A stretch of 64,000 bases of DNA from Dongia rigui (GTDB taxonomy: Bacteria; Pseudomonadota; Alphaproteobacteria; Dongiales; Dongiaceae), in contig NZ_JAXCLX010000001.1 of assembly GCF_034044635.1 (NCBI RefSeq), positions 1,240,001 through 1,304,000 on the forward strand, given 5' to 3'. Below are positions 1 through 9,362 of the stretch, one piece after another. Each line of letters starts with the position of its first letter. Within the stretch, counting starts at the first letter, position 1. The notes under the pieces are model-generated. The model made no database searches. It was given only the letters and a program-made list of their open reading frames with translations, and was not told where the DNA came from. Both the position numbers and the translations under genes were made by a program.

Positions 1-84
1 CGCAACTGGGCATTGGCCGGCGCCCTGGTCCTGTTCGTGGTACTGGTTTTCGTCGTCTCCATCGTGAAGATGGGTGGTGCGTGA
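1..84 (+). CDS. CoxF-like small membrane protein, 3' end only
   Basis: The window opens inside a reading frame whose last 27 residues are visible. They form one hydrophobic segment rich in Leu and Val, followed by a short tail ending in KMGGA. A small single-span protein of this kind (often called CoxF) sits between ctaB and ctaG in many alphaproteobacterial oxidase clusters and is thought to help oxidase assembly. The stop codon overlaps the ctaG start (TGATG), which indicates translational coupling. The 5' part lies outside the window. The call rests on the membrane segment and position, not on a catalytic motif. Confidence 0.6.
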   Translation, partial: RNWALAGALVLFVVLVFVVSIVKMGGA

Positions 85-701
85 TGGCCAAGCCAACCTT
101 AAGCCAGCGCAATCGCAACACCATGATGATGCTGGTCGGCGTCGTTGCCGGCATGATCGGCCTCGCCTACGCCTCGGTCCCGCTTTACGACCTCTTCTGC
201 AAGGCGACCGGCTTTGGTGGCACACCGCAGCGCGCGGCCGAGAACAAGAGCATGGTCGGCACCCGCGACATGACGGTGAGCTTCAGCACGGATCTGGGGC
301 AAGGCATGCCGTGGCATTTCCAGCCCGAAGTCCGCAAGATGGAAGTGCGCACCGGCGTCACCTACAAGGCGCTGTTCATCGCCGAGAACCCGACCGACCG
401 GACGATCACTGGATCGGCCACCTTCAACGTGTCGCCGGATATCTTCGGCCAGTATTTCGTCAAGGTGCAGTGCTTCTGCTTCGACAAGCAGGTGCTGAAA
501 CCCGGCGAGCGGGTGGAAATGCCCGTCGTCTTCTTCCTCGACCCCAAGCTCGAGGAAGACCCCTATCTCACCAAGCTGCGCGACGTGACATTGGCCTACA
601 CCTTCTTCCAGGTGCCCAATGACCCGGATGTGGCGGCGGGCGAGAGCGTTACGAAGACTGAGATCAAGCCGGCGGAAGCTGGCCAAGGTAGCGGCAGTTA
701 A
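84..701 (+). CDS. ctaG: Cytochrome c oxidase assembly protein CtaG (Cox11 family)
   Basis: CtaG/Cox11 delivers copper to the CuB site of subunit I of aa3-type oxidase and is anchored in the inner membrane with a periplasmic copper-binding domain. The 205-residue product has one N-terminal membrane helix (about 12-35), then the conserved LFCKATGFGGT stretch and a beta-rich domain carrying the copper motif QCFCF with Cys130 and Cys132. Length and motif order match the family. I chose ATG 84, which overlaps the upstream stop; a GTG one codon earlier is possible. The neighbours coxF, ctaE, DUF983 and surf1 are the usual oxidase assembly partners. Confidence 0.96.
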   Translation: MAKPTLSQRNRNTMMMLVGVVAGMIGLAYASVPLYDLFCKATGFGGTPQRAAENKSMVGTRDMTVSFSTDLGQGMPWHFQPEVRKMEVRTGVTYKALFIAENPTDRTITGSATFNVSPDIFGQYFVKVQCFCFDKQVLKPGERVEMPVVFFLDPKLEEDPYLTKLRDVTLAYTFFQVPNDPDVAAGESVTKTEIKPAEAGQGSGS

Positions 702-781
702 GTAGATTATCGCGGAAATCCGGTCGATCAGGGGAAAGTTGCCCGGGGTGATCGGTCGTTTTGAAAGAGAGAGTAGAAGCC

Positions 782-1594
782 ATGAGCGACGCGGCCCATA
801 AGCCAAACCATCCCTATCATCTCGTCAACCCGAGCCCCTGGCCGCTGGTCGGCAGCCTTGCCGGCGGCGTGTTCTTCATGGGCATGGTGCTCTATATGCA
901 CGACAAACTGCCCCTCTGGGCCATTGCCCCGGGCCTGGTGATGATCCTTGGCACGATGTATGGCTGGTGGCGCGACGTGGTGCGCGAGGCGCAGATCGAC
1001 AAGGCGCATAACCCGGTCGTGCAGATTGGCCTGCGCTATGGCATGGCCCTCTTCATCGCCTCGGAAGTGATGTTCTTCGTCGCCTTCTTCTGGGCGTTCT
1101 TCGATTCCTCGCTCTTCCCCAAGGAAGCGATCGGCGGCGTCTGGCCGCCCAAGGGCGTCCAGGTCCTTGACCCGCTGGAAATCCCGCTGCTCAACACCCT
1201 CATCCTGCTGCTCTCGGGCTGCACGGTGACCTGGGCGCATCACGCCCTGCGCGAAGGCAACCGCGCGGATTTCATCAAGGGCCTGACCATCACCGTCATC
1301 CTCGGCCTCATCTTCACCAGCCTGCAGGCTTTCGAGTACATGCATGCCCCGTTTGCCTTCAAGGACGGCATCTATTCGTCGACCTTCTACATGGCGACCG
1401 GCTTCCACGGCTTCCATGTCATCGTCGGCACCCTGTTCCTGCTGGTCTGCCTCATTCGCGGTATCAAGGGCGACTTCACACCAGACCATCACTTCGGCTT
1501 CGAAGCTGCCGCCTGGTACTGGCACTTCGTCGACGTGGTTTGGCTGTTCCTGTTCACCTTCGTCTATATCTGGGGCTCCGGCTCCAACTATTGA
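782..1594 (+). CDS. ctaE: Cytochrome c oxidase subunit III
   Basis: This is the 270-residue integral membrane subunit III of aa3-type oxidase, which stabilises the catalytic core and its proton uptake. About seven hydrophobic helices are visible. Family signatures include the SEVMFFVAFFWAFF stretch and, near the C-terminus, the WYWHFVDVVWLFLF block. ATG 782 was chosen over an in-frame TTG at 761 because an AG-rich ribosome-binding stretch lies directly before it and the protein then starts with the usual soluble MSDAAHKPNHPYH leader. It lies 80 bases after ctaG in the same operon. Confidence 0.97.
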   Translation: MSDAAHKPNHPYHLVNPSPWPLVGSLAGGVFFMGMVLYMHDKLPLWAIAPGLVMILGTMYGWWRDVVREAQIDKAHNPVVQIGLRYGMALFIASEVMFFVAFFWAFFDSSLFPKEAIGGVWPPKGVQVLDPLEIPLLNTLILLLSGCTVTWAHHALREGNRADFIKGLTITVILGLIFTSLQAFEYMHAPFAFKDGIYSSTFYMATGFHGFHVIVGTLFLLVCLIRGIKGDFTPDHHFGFEAAAWYWHFVDVVWLFLFTFVYIWGSGSNY

Positions 1595-1629
1595 TGAACG
1601 AAGCTGTCGTGTTTGGGTGAGGGGTGCCG

Positions 1630-1983
1630 ATGCTTCCCTCACCCGTCCTGACCGGACTAGCCTGCCGTTGCCCGCGCTGTGGGCAAGGCAGGCTTTTTCG
1701 TGGCGTACTGTCACTCAACGAGACCTGCCCGCAATGCGGCGCCGACCTCAAGAGCGCCGATAGCGGCGACGGGCCGGCCGTTTTCATCATCATGATCTTG
1801 GGTGCCATTGTCGCACCGCTGGCGATTTGGCTGGAATTCGCGCTCGAGCCACCCATCTGGGTCCATATCTTGCTGTGGCCGGTCGTCGTCCTGGGTGGCG
1901 CCATCGGCCTGCTGCGGCCGATGAAGGGCGTGCTGATCGCCCTTCAATTCCATCACCAGGCCGCCGAACATCGTAACGAATAG
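1630..1983 (+). CDS. DUF983 membrane protein with zinc-ribbon-like start
   Basis: This 117-residue protein has an N-terminal double CxxC motif (CRCPRCG and CPQCG) that looks like a small zinc ribbon, then two hydrophobic helices (about residues 45-65 and 72-92). That is the DUF983 pattern. DUF983 genes are commonly found between the oxidase subunit III gene and surf1 in alphaproteobacteria, as here, and are presumed to help oxidase biogenesis; no activity is established. A GAGGGG ribosome-binding site sits five bases before ATG 1630. GTG 1624 is an alternative start but overlaps that site. Confidence 0.85.
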   Translation: MLPSPVLTGLACRCPRCGQGRLFRGVLSLNETCPQCGADLKSADSGDGPAVFIIMILGAIVAPLAIWLEFALEPPIWVHILLWPVVVLGGAIGLLRPMKGVLIALQFHHQAAEHRNE

Positions 1984-1993
1984 ATTGCCTCAT

Positions 1994-2725
1994 ATGACAC
2001 GCTCCTTCCGACCCGGCACGTTCAAACCAGGCCTATGGCCGACCCTTTTCACCGTCCCCGCCGTGCTGTTCATGGTGGCGCTCTGCGTCTGGCAGGTGCA
2101 GCGCCTCTATTGGAAGGAAGGATTGATCAACGAGCGGGTCGAGCGCACGACAGCCGCCCCCATTGCACTGCCGCCGGTGGGCAGCACGCTGGATGAAGTC
2201 GAGTTCCGCCGCGTGGCCTTGAGCGGCCAGTTCGACCATGCCCACGAATTTCTGATGCCGGCGCGCTCGCAGAACGGCAATGTCGGCTTCTGGATCGTGA
2301 CGCCGTTCCATCAGGAAGGCGGTGGCGATGTGCTGGTCAATCGCGGCTGGGTGCCGGACGGATTCCAGGATCCGGCGCAGCGCATGGGCGGGCAGCTTGC
2401 CGGGCCTGTATCCTTCGACGGCATCTTGCGCCTGCCGCAGGTCAAAGCCTGGTTCCAGCCGGACAATGAACCGGACAAGAACCGCTGGTTCTATCTGGCG
2501 CCGGCCGAAATGGCGAAAGCAAGCGGCCTGCCGTTCCGCACCGATCTTTATCTCGACGCGGTGAAGACGGAGATTCCGGGGAACTATCCGCTGGGCGGGC
2601 AGACCCGCATCCAGTTGCCCAATGATCATCTGCAATATGCCATTACCTGGGGCGCCCTCGCCTTGGCGCTCGCCGTGATCTATGGCATTCATGGCTTCAA
2701 GGCAGCAACCGCGCCGAAGGAGTGA
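1994..2725 (+). CDS. surf1: SURF1 family cytochrome oxidase biogenesis protein
   Basis: SURF1 helps insert heme a into subunit I of cytochrome oxidase. The 243-residue product shows the family architecture: an N-terminal membrane helix (about 14-34, followed by WQVQRLYWKEGLI), a periplasmic domain with the VLVNRGWVP signature, and a C-terminal helix (about 210-235) after the NDHLQYAITW motif. ATG 1994 lies 10 bases after the DUF983 stop. The stop overlaps the region of the following peptidase start, so it is probably the last oxidase gene of a longer transcript. Confidence 0.95.
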   Translation: MTRSFRPGTFKPGLWPTLFTVPAVLFMVALCVWQVQRLYWKEGLINERVERTTAAPIALPPVGSTLDEVEFRRVALSGQFDHAHEFLMPARSQNGNVGFWIVTPFHQEGGGDVLVNRGWVPDGFQDPAQRMGGQLAGPVSFDGILRLPQVKAWFQPDNEPDKNRWFYLAPAEMAKASGLPFRTDLYLDAVKTEIPGNYPLGGQTRIQLPNDHLQYAITWGALALALAVIYGIHGFKAATAPKE

Positions 2726-2730
2726 ACGCC

Positions 2731-4227
2731 ATGACCAGCAACGCCTATGCCCGGTTGGAGAAACGCTTCCACCGCATGGGAACCTTGAGCGAAGCGGCCG
2801 GCATGCTGCATTGGGACATGGCGGCGGTCATGCCCGAAGGCGGGCATGAATCGCGCGCCGAACAGCTGGCGACGCTCAATGTCATCAGCCACGAATTGCT
2901 GACAGCGGCGGAGACGGCGGACCTCCTGGCCGAGGCGCAGGATCATGGCCTCGATGACTGGCAGCGGGCCAATCTCAAGGAGATGCGCCGGGTGCATGGC
3001 CATGCCACGGCCCTCACCCCCGATTTCGTCGAAGCCAGCACCAAGGCGCGTGCCGCCTGCGAAAAGACCTGGCGCGAGGCGCGCCCCAAGGGCGATTTCA
3101 AGCTGGTTCTCCCCCAGTTGCAGACGGTCCTGGACCTCACCCGAGAGGCGGCGGCCGCAAAGTCAGCAAAGCTCGGCCTCTCGCCCTATGACGCGCTCAT
3201 GGACGAGTTTGAGCCCGGCGCCCGCGCTGCCGACATCACGCCGATCTTCGACGATTACGCGGCCTTCCTGCCGGAATTCCTGGGGCGCGTGCTGGAGCAT
3301 CAGAAGCGCCAGCCGGCGATCGTCGAGCCTAAAGGGCCCTTCAGCATCGAAACGCAGAAAAAGCTCGGCGAGAAGCTGATGGGCGTCATCGGCTTCGACT
3401 TCAACCATGGGCGGCTCGATACCTCCCTCCATCCCTTCTGCGGCGGTACGCCGGACGATGTGCGCATCACCACGCGCTATAACGAGGCGCAGTTCGCCGA
3501 CGCCATGATGGGCGTTGTGCATGAAACCGGCCATGCCATGTATGAGCGCGGCCTGCCCGCTTCGTGGCGGCGCCAGCCCGTCGGCCAGGCGCGCGGCATG
3601 GCATTGCATGAAAGCCAGTCGCTGATCATCGAGATGCAGGCGGCGCGCAGCCCCGCCTTCTGCCGCTTCCTGTCGCCGCTGCTGAATGCCACCTATGCCG
3701 GCAACGAGGCCGCCTTCACGCCGGAAAACCTCGCCCGCTTCTATACAAGGGTCGAGCCCGGCTTCATCCGCGTCTCGGCCGATGAGGTGACCTATCCCGC
3801 CCATGTCATCCTGCGCTATCGCCTGGAACAGGCGCTGATTGGTGGCGACCTCAAGCTCGTCGATCTGCCGGGCGCCTGGAACGAGGGGATGCAGCAGCTC
3901 CTGGGCCTGACCGTCACCAACGACCGCGAGGGATGCCTGCAGGATATCCATTGGTTCGATGGGGCCTTTGGCTATTTCCCCTGCTATAGCCTGGGGGCCA
4001 TGACGGCGGCCCAGTTCTTTGCGGCGGCGACCGCCGCCGAGCCCGGCATCCCGGCGGCGATCGAGCAGGGCGATTTCCGGCCCCTCATCGGTTGGCTGCG
4101 GACCCATGTCCATGCCCGCGCCTCGAGTCTCAGTTCCCCGGACATCATCAAGGCCGCGACCGGCCGCCCCCTCGATGCCGGCATTTTCCGCCAGCATTTG
4201 GCGCGGCGATATCTCGGAACCGCCTAA
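2731..4227 (+). CDS. M32 family metallocarboxypeptidase
   Basis: This 498-residue cytoplasmic zinc peptidase removes C-terminal residues from peptides. It has the full M32 motif set in order: LHPFCGG, DVRITTRY, the zinc site HETGH (His264, Glu265, His268), the downstream HESQS helix carrying the third ligand, and the ADEVTYPAHVILRY and GCLQDIHW blocks. Length matches the family (about 500). ATG 2731 lies 5 bases after the surf1 stop behind GAAGGAG, so it may be co-transcribed with the oxidase genes, although no functional link is known. GTG 2722 is less likely because it lies before that site. Confidence 0.95.
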   Translation: MTSNAYARLEKRFHRMGTLSEAAGMLHWDMAAVMPEGGHESRAEQLATLNVISHELLTAAETADLLAEAQDHGLDDWQRANLKEMRRVHGHATALTPDFVEASTKARAACEKTWREARPKGDFKLVLPQLQTVLDLTREAAAAKSAKLGLSPYDALMDEFEPGARAADITPIFDDYAAFLPEFLGRVLEHQKRQPAIVEPKGPFSIETQKKLGEKLMGVIGFDFNHGRLDTSLHPFCGGTPDDVRITTRYNEAQFADAMMGVVHETGHAMYERGLPASWRRQPVGQARGMALHESQSLIIEMQAARSPAFCRFLSPLLNATYAGNEAAFTPENLARFYTRVEPGFIRVSADEVTYPAHVILRYRLEQALIGGDLKLVDLPGAWNEGMQQLLGLTVTNDREGCLQDIHWFDGAFGYFPCYSLGAMTAAQFFAAATAAEPGIPAAIEQGDFRPLIGWLRTHVHARASSLSSPDIIKAATGRPLDAGIFRQHLARRYLGTA

Positions 4228-4341
4228 AATCGGGCCGATTGGTAAAGGGGCGCACACCTACATCTGTAAGGTGTTCCGGAAATCACTTAATCGCTTGAGT
4301 GAGTCGTCCCGCCTTGGCAGCATGGCAGCCGGACGGGATGA

Positions 4342-6429
4342 ATGAAGAAAAGCGGCGGCAGATCTTGGCAAACGATTGAACCGGCACGGCGCCCTTATGT
4401 GGCGCTGCTGGCGCTGATCAGTGTCGCCTTCGCCTATCGCACCGCCTACAACATCGCCGATTGCTGGCCAGGCATCGCGCCGGTCCTGTGGGGGGCGCCG
4501 GCCTTCCTGCTGGCGCCGCTGCTGCTCTTTGGTCGACGCAGCGCCCCATTTCTGCTGGGAACAGCCATCTTGGCGCAATATCTGCTGCAGCAAGATTGGC
4601 GTCTCGCCATCGTGGCCGGGTGCGCCGATCTTGCCGGTGCAGCACTGGTCAGCGTCGCTCTCACCCGCTGGTCGCCGATCGATCTCAGACTGCGTCGCCA
4701 GCGCGATTTGTGGCAGTTCCTGCTCTTTGCGGCCCTGGTGGTGCCGGTCGGCATCGCGGTGGCGACAGCCTTTCTGGCACCGCTGTTCGAGGTCGAACTC
4801 GACCCCGTCTCCGGCTCGCTGCTGCTGCTCGCCACCAATGCCGTGGCCCTGCTGTCGGCAGCCCCCTTCATGCTGATCTGGACGACGCAGGTGCAGTCGC
4901 GCCCACCCTACCCCGCCGAATATGGCTGGGCGCTCCTCGCCATTGGCCTGTTCGTCTGGCTGACCCTGTGGCCACCCCTCCCCGTCATCGGGGAACTGGT
5001 CTTCTTCTGCGCCATCGGCCTGCCCGCCGTCTTCTATGTGCTGACCCGCTATGGCCGGCGCGGGGCGAGCCTTGCTGCCCTGGCTTTTGCCCTGGTGCTG
5101 GCAACCGGCGCCAATCAGGGCGCGGTGCTGTTCCATCATGTCACCGCCACCTATGAGCATGCCGCATTGGTGATGTTTCTACTTAGCTGCGAACTGGGCC
5201 TCATCGCCGTTGCCGTGGCGCGGTCCGAGCACGACCGCCAGCAAGACCGCATCGCCGAGAATGAATCGCGCCTCAAGATCCTGATCGACAACAACAAAGT
5301 CTCGCCCTATGCGATGCCGGGACCGGAATTCATCACCTACAGTTTCATCAGCGACCGCATCGAGGCGATGACCGGCTATTCGGTCACAGAATGGCACCGG
5401 CCCAAGGCCTGGTTCGGCTTCATGGCGCCGGAAGACCGCACGCGCATGGAAGTCATCACCGGGCGGGACCTCAAGCCCGACCAGGACTACGAATGGGAAT
5501 ACCGCCTGATTCATCGCGACGGCTCGACGGTGTGGATCCGCGATCTCTTCCGCATCGACCGCAAGGTCGACGGTTCGCTGGAGCTGCGCGGCATGATGAC
5601 CGACGTCACGGTCCTGAAAAGCCGCGAACTGGCCCTGGCCCAGCGCGAGCATGAATTGCAGGAAGCGCGCCGCCATGCCGAGCAGGCCAACCGCGCCAAA
5701 TCGAGTTTCCTTGCGTCGATGAGCCACGAACTGCGTACGCCGATGAACTCGATCATCGGCTTTGCCGAGGTCCTGAGCGCCGAGGCCTTCGGCTCGCTGA
5801 CGCCCAAGCAACGCGAATATATCGAGGACATTGCCGAATCCGGCCAGCACCTCCTCACCCTTATCAACGACATCCTCGACATGTCGAAGATCGAGGCCGG
5901 GCGCTTCGAACTCAACGAGGAGCTGGGCGAGTTGGTGCCGCTGATCTCTGGCTCCGTGCGCCTCAACGAGCGCCAGGCGGCCAAGCGCGGTGTGACCATC
6001 GAGATCGACAATCCGGTGCGGGGTCTTGGCGTCTTTGCCGACCAGCGCAGCATCCGCCAGATCCTCATCAACCTCATTTCCAATGCCGTCAAATTCAGCC
6101 ATCCCGGCGGCGTGGTCAGCGTCAGCGTCCACCGGCCGCCGGAAGGGGCAGGCGATGGCCTTGCGATCGCAGTCAGGGATCGCGGCATCGGCATGGCGCC
6201 GGAGACCCTGGCCCGCATCTTCGAGCCTTTCTTCCAGGGTTCCGACGCCGATTTCCGCCACAAGCGAGAGGGAACCGGCCTCGGCCTCGCCATCTCGCAG
6301 AAGCTCGCTGAAATGCATGGCGGTCGGATCAGCATCGCAAGTGGCCTTGGCGAAGGGACGACGGTGACCCTCACCCTGCCCGAAGTGCGCCTGCACCAGC
6401 TGGAAACCGCCCTGCAGGCAACGAGTTAG
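4342..6429 (+). CDS. MASE1-like membrane sensor histidine kinase with PAS domain
   Basis: This 695-residue hybrid-free sensor kinase has an N-terminal block of about eight hydrophobic helices (residues 15-290, MASE1-like), then a PAS domain of the PAS_3 type (about 305-430). A dimerisation domain with the phospho-acceptor motif SHELRTP (His462) and a HATPase domain with the N box (LISNAVKF), DRGIGM and GTGLGL glycine boxes follow. No receiver domain and no adjacent response regulator are present, so it is an orphan. The signal is unknown; MASE1 and PAS modules sense small ligands or redox state. A terminator follows the gene. Confidence 0.88.
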   Translation: MKKSGGRSWQTIEPARRPYVALLALISVAFAYRTAYNIADCWPGIAPVLWGAPAFLLAPLLLFGRRSAPFLLGTAILAQYLLQQDWRLAIVAGCADLAGAALVSVALTRWSPIDLRLRRQRDLWQFLLFAALVVPVGIAVATAFLAPLFEVELDPVSGSLLLLATNAVALLSAAPFMLIWTTQVQSRPPYPAEYGWALLAIGLFVWLTLWPPLPVIGELVFFCAIGLPAVFYVLTRYGRRGASLAALAFALVLATGANQGAVLFHHVTATYEHAALVMFLLSCELGLIAVAVARSEHDRQQDRIAENESRLKILIDNNKVSPYAMPGPEFITYSFISDRIEAMTGYSVTEWHRPKAWFGFMAPEDRTRMEVITGRDLKPDQDYEWEYRLIHRDGSTVWIRDLFRIDRKVDGSLELRGMMTDVTVLKSRELALAQREHELQEARRHAEQANRAKSSFLASMSHELRTPMNSIIGFAEVLSAEAFGSLTPKQREYIEDIAESGQHLLTLINDILDMSKIEAGRFELNEELGELVPLISGSVRLNERQAAKRGVTIEIDNPVRGLGVFADQRSIRQILINLISNAVKFSHPGGVVSVSVHRPPEGAGDGLAIAVRDRGIGMAPETLARIFEPFFQGSDADFRHKREGTGLGLAISQKLAEMHGGRISIASGLGEGTTVTLTLPEVRLHQLETALQATS

Positions 6430-6470
6430 CCGCATTTGCCATCGCGGATTGGCCCGCATGACAATTTCGC

Positions 6471-6510
6471 AAGGCCCCAGCCCGCAGGAACGTGCGGGCT
6501 TTGCTTGTCA
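6471..6510 (+). terminator. Terminator-like hairpin after the MASE1 kinase gene
   Basis: A perfect 8-bp stem (AGCCCGCA pairing with TGCGGGCT, 6-base loop, 6479-6500) is followed by TTGCTTGT. It lies between the kinase stop and thrC, so it probably ends the upstream transcript. The T tract is interrupted. Confidence 0.55.
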
Positions 6511-6573
6511 GGCGTCCCTCACCCTCCTAATTTGAGGCCGATTTAGCCCGCATTTCCTTCTAACGAGGTTCCC

Positions 6574-7989
6574 TTGCGTTACATCAGCACCCGCGGCCAG
6601 GCGCCCAAGCTCAATTTCGAGGCCGCTCTGCTCACGGGTCTTGCCCGCGATGGCGGGCTCTATGTGCCCGAGACCTGGCCGCAGTGGAGCGCCGGGCAGT
6701 TCCGCAAACTGGCCGGCAAGCCCTATGAGCAAGTGGCCGCCGCGGTGACCAAGCCCTTCATCGGCAGCAGCCTCAAAACCGCGCAGTTGGACAAGGCCAT
6801 TGCAGCCGCCTATGGCACCTTCCGCCACCAGGCCGTCGCACCCCTGGTGCAGGTCGATGAAAGCCTGTGGCTGATGGAGCTGTTCCACGGCCCGACACTG
6901 GCCTTCAAGGATGTGGCGTTGCAGCTCCTCGGCCAGCTCTATGACATCGTGCTCAAAGAGCGCGGCGAGCGCATCACCGTGGTGGGTGCCACATCGGGCG
7001 ACACAGGCTCGGCAGCGCTTGAGGCCTGCAAGAACCGCCAGTCGATCGACATCTTCATCCTGCACCCCAAGGGCCGCGTTTCCGACGTGCAGCGCCGGCA
7101 GATGACGACGATCGAAGCCGACAACATCCACAACATCGCCATCGACGGGTCGTTCGACGATTGCCAGGACATGGTCAAGGCCATGTTCAATGACCCGAAA
7201 TTCCGCGACCGCGTCAACATGTCGGCGGTGAATTCGATCAACTGGGCGCGCGTGATGGCGCAGATCGTCTATTACGTGACCGGTGCTTTGGCATTGGGCG
7301 CCCCGGACCGCGCCGTCAATTTTGCCGTGCCATCGGGCAATTTCGGCAATGTCTTTGCAGGCTACGCCGCCCGTGCGATGGGCCTGCCGATCGACCAGTT
7401 GATCGTGGGGTCGAACCGCAATGACATCCTGACCCGCTTCTTCAATTCAGGAGCGATGAAGATGAGCAAGGTCGCCCCCTCGCTCTCGCCCTCGATGGAT
7501 ATCCAGGTTTCCAGCAATCTCGAACGCCTGCTGTTCGACCTCTTCGACCGCCAGGGCAAGAAGCTCGGCCAAGCCATGACCGATTTCCGCGAGACCGGCA
7601 GCTTTGCGGCACCCAAGAGGGGCTGGGCCGCCACTGCCAAGCTCTTCAAGGCGTATAAGCTCGACGACCGCGAGACGCTGGCCGCCATGCGCGATGTCCA
7701 CAAGCGCACCGGCATGCTGGTCGACCCGCATTCGGCGATCGGCCTCGCCGCGGCCCTGGAAGCACGCATATCCGGTAAAGGCAGCGCCACGCCGACCATC
7801 GCCCTGGCGACGGCGCATCCGGCCAAGTTCCCCGACGCCGTCGAGAAGGCCACTGGCATTCGCCCTGCTTTGCCGGCACACCTTGCGGACCTCCTTTCGC
7901 GCAAGGAACGGCTTTCGGAGCTACCCAATGACCTCGGGAAGGTGCAAGACTACGTCCTTGCCCATACTCGGCTCGGCCATAACCGCTAG
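6574..7989 (+). CDS. thrC: Threonine synthase
   Basis: ThrC converts O-phosphohomoserine to threonine with pyridoxal phosphate. The 471-residue product starts with the family N-terminus YISTRG and has the PLP lysine in HGPTLAFKD (Lys112), the phosphate/PLP loop GATSGDTGSAA, and the SSNLERLLFD stretch typical of the long ThrC class. The start is TTG 6574, placed by AACGAGG nine bases upstream and by homology of the first residues; no nearby ATG would keep them. It precedes the M16 peptidase by 18 bases, an arrangement common in alphaproteobacteria. ThrB, the preceding pathway enzyme, lies elsewhere in the window (17283-18242). Confidence 0.96.
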   Translation: MRYISTRGQAPKLNFEAALLTGLARDGGLYVPETWPQWSAGQFRKLAGKPYEQVAAAVTKPFIGSSLKTAQLDKAIAAAYGTFRHQAVAPLVQVDESLWLMELFHGPTLAFKDVALQLLGQLYDIVLKERGERITVVGATSGDTGSAALEACKNRQSIDIFILHPKGRVSDVQRRQMTTIEADNIHNIAIDGSFDDCQDMVKAMFNDPKFRDRVNMSAVNSINWARVMAQIVYYVTGALALGAPDRAVNFAVPSGNFGNVFAGYAARAMGLPIDQLIVGSNRNDILTRFFNSGAMKMSKVAPSLSPSMDIQVSSNLERLLFDLFDRQGKKLGQAMTDFRETGSFAAPKRGWAATAKLFKAYKLDDRETLAAMRDVHKRTGMLVDPHSAIGLAAALEARISGKGSATPTIALATAHPAKFPDAVEKATGIRPALPAHLADLLSRKERLSELPNDLGKVQDYVLAHTRLGHNR

Positions 7990-8007
7990 GACCCACACGC
8001 ATTGGAC

Positions 8008-9288
8008 ATGATCACCAACAAGGCGGATGCCAGCGTCGAGATCACCACGCTCGACAACGGCTTCCGCATCGCCAGCGACCGCATGGCATCGGTCGAGACC
8101 GTCTCTCTGGGCGTCTGGGTGGGCATCGGCACCCGCCACGAAGATGCGGCTGAAAATGGCGTCTCGCATCTTTTGGAACACATGGCCTTCAAGGGCACCA
8201 AGCGCCGCTCCGCCCGCGATATCGCCGTCGAGATCGAGAATGTGGGCGGTGTCCTCAACGCCTATACCGGGCGCGAACAGACCGCCTATTACGCCAAGGT
8301 GCTCGCCGAAGACCTGCCGCTTGCCGTAGATATCATCGCCGACATCCTGCAACACTCGACCTATGACGCGACCGAATTGGAGCGCGAGCGTGGCGTCATC
8401 CTGCAGGAGATCGGCCAGGCCGAGGACACGCCGGACGACATCGTCTTCGACTATTTCCAGGAAGCGGCCTTTCCGGGACAGAGCATGGGCCGGCCGGTGC
8501 TGGGTCGCGCCGACATCATCGAACGCTTGAGCGCCGAAGAAATCGCCGCCTATCAAAGCAGCCGCTATCGCCCCGGCAATATGGTGCTCTCGGCCGCCGG
8601 CAATCTGGAGCATGCGCGGCTGGTCGACCTCGCCCTCAAAGCCTTCGACAACCTGCCGCGTGGCAATAGCGGGGTGCCGGAAGCCGCCCGCTATCAGGGC
8701 GGTGAATCGCGCTTCGATCGCGATCTCGAACAGGCCCATATCCTGCTGGGCTTCGACGGCATCGGCATTCACGACCCGGACTATTACACCAGCGCCGTGC
8801 TGTCGCAGCTGTTCGGCGGCGGCATGTCATCGCGCCTCTTTCAGGAAGTGCGTGAGAAGCGCGGCCTGGTTTACGGCATCCACAGCTTTGCCAGCGCCTG
8901 GAACGATGCCGGCCTCTTTGGCATCTATGCCGGCACGGGCGAGAAGGAAGCCGGCGAATTGCTGCCCATCGTCTGCGATGAGCTGTTGAAGCTGCCGGAC
9001 GATATCTCGGAAGAGGAACTCCGCCGCGCCGCCGCCCAGCTCAAGGCCGGGATCCTGATGGCGCGGGAAAAGACCAGTGCGCGCTGCGAACATCTGGCGG
9101 CACAGATCCTGATCCATGACCGGGTCATGACCCCGGCCGAGATCGTCGCCAAGGTCGACGCCGTCGGCATCGAGGACCTCGCCCGCGTCGCCCGGCGCCT
9201 CATTGCCAGCACACCGACCCTGACCGCCATGGGGCCTGTCGGCCAGGTCATGGACCTTGCATCTTTGCGCGGCCGCCTGCAGGCTTGA
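8008..9288 (+). CDS. M16 family zinc metallopeptidase (processing-peptidase-like)
   Basis: This single-copy M16B peptidase of 426 residues resembles the mitochondrial processing peptidase beta subunit. It carries the inverted zinc motif HLLEH (His54, Glu57, His58), a third-ligand Glu in the ERERGVILQEI segment, and the C-terminal SSRLFQEVREKRGLVY signature with the Arg/Tyr pair used for substrate binding. No signal peptide is visible, so a cytoplasmic location is likely. ATG 8008 is my choice; TTG 8002 in the same frame is possible and neither has a strong ribosome-binding site. It follows thrC and overlaps the upstream end of the acetyltransferase frame. Confidence 0.93.
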   Translation: MITNKADASVEITTLDNGFRIASDRMASVETVSLGVWVGIGTRHEDAAENGVSHLLEHMAFKGTKRRSARDIAVEIENVGGVLNAYTGREQTAYYAKVLAEDLPLAVDIIADILQHSTYDATELERERGVILQEIGQAEDTPDDIVFDYFQEAAFPGQSMGRPVLGRADIIERLSAEEIAAYQSSRYRPGNMVLSAAGNLEHARLVDLALKAFDNLPRGNSGVPEAARYQGGESRFDRDLEQAHILLGFDGIGIHDPDYYTSAVLSQLFGGGMSSRLFQEVREKRGLVYGIHSFASAWNDAGLFGIYAGTGEKEAGELLPIVCDELLKLPDDISEEELRRAAAQLKAGILMAREKTSARCEHLAAQILIHDRVMTPAEIVAKVDAVGIEDLARVARRLIASTPTLTAMGPVGQVMDLASLRGRLQA

Positions 9289-9362
9289 CCCCCGGGGAGC
9301 CGCTATCGCCATCGCCACTGCGCCATGGCATGACGGTCGGGAGCGTTGGTCAAGGATTGTGC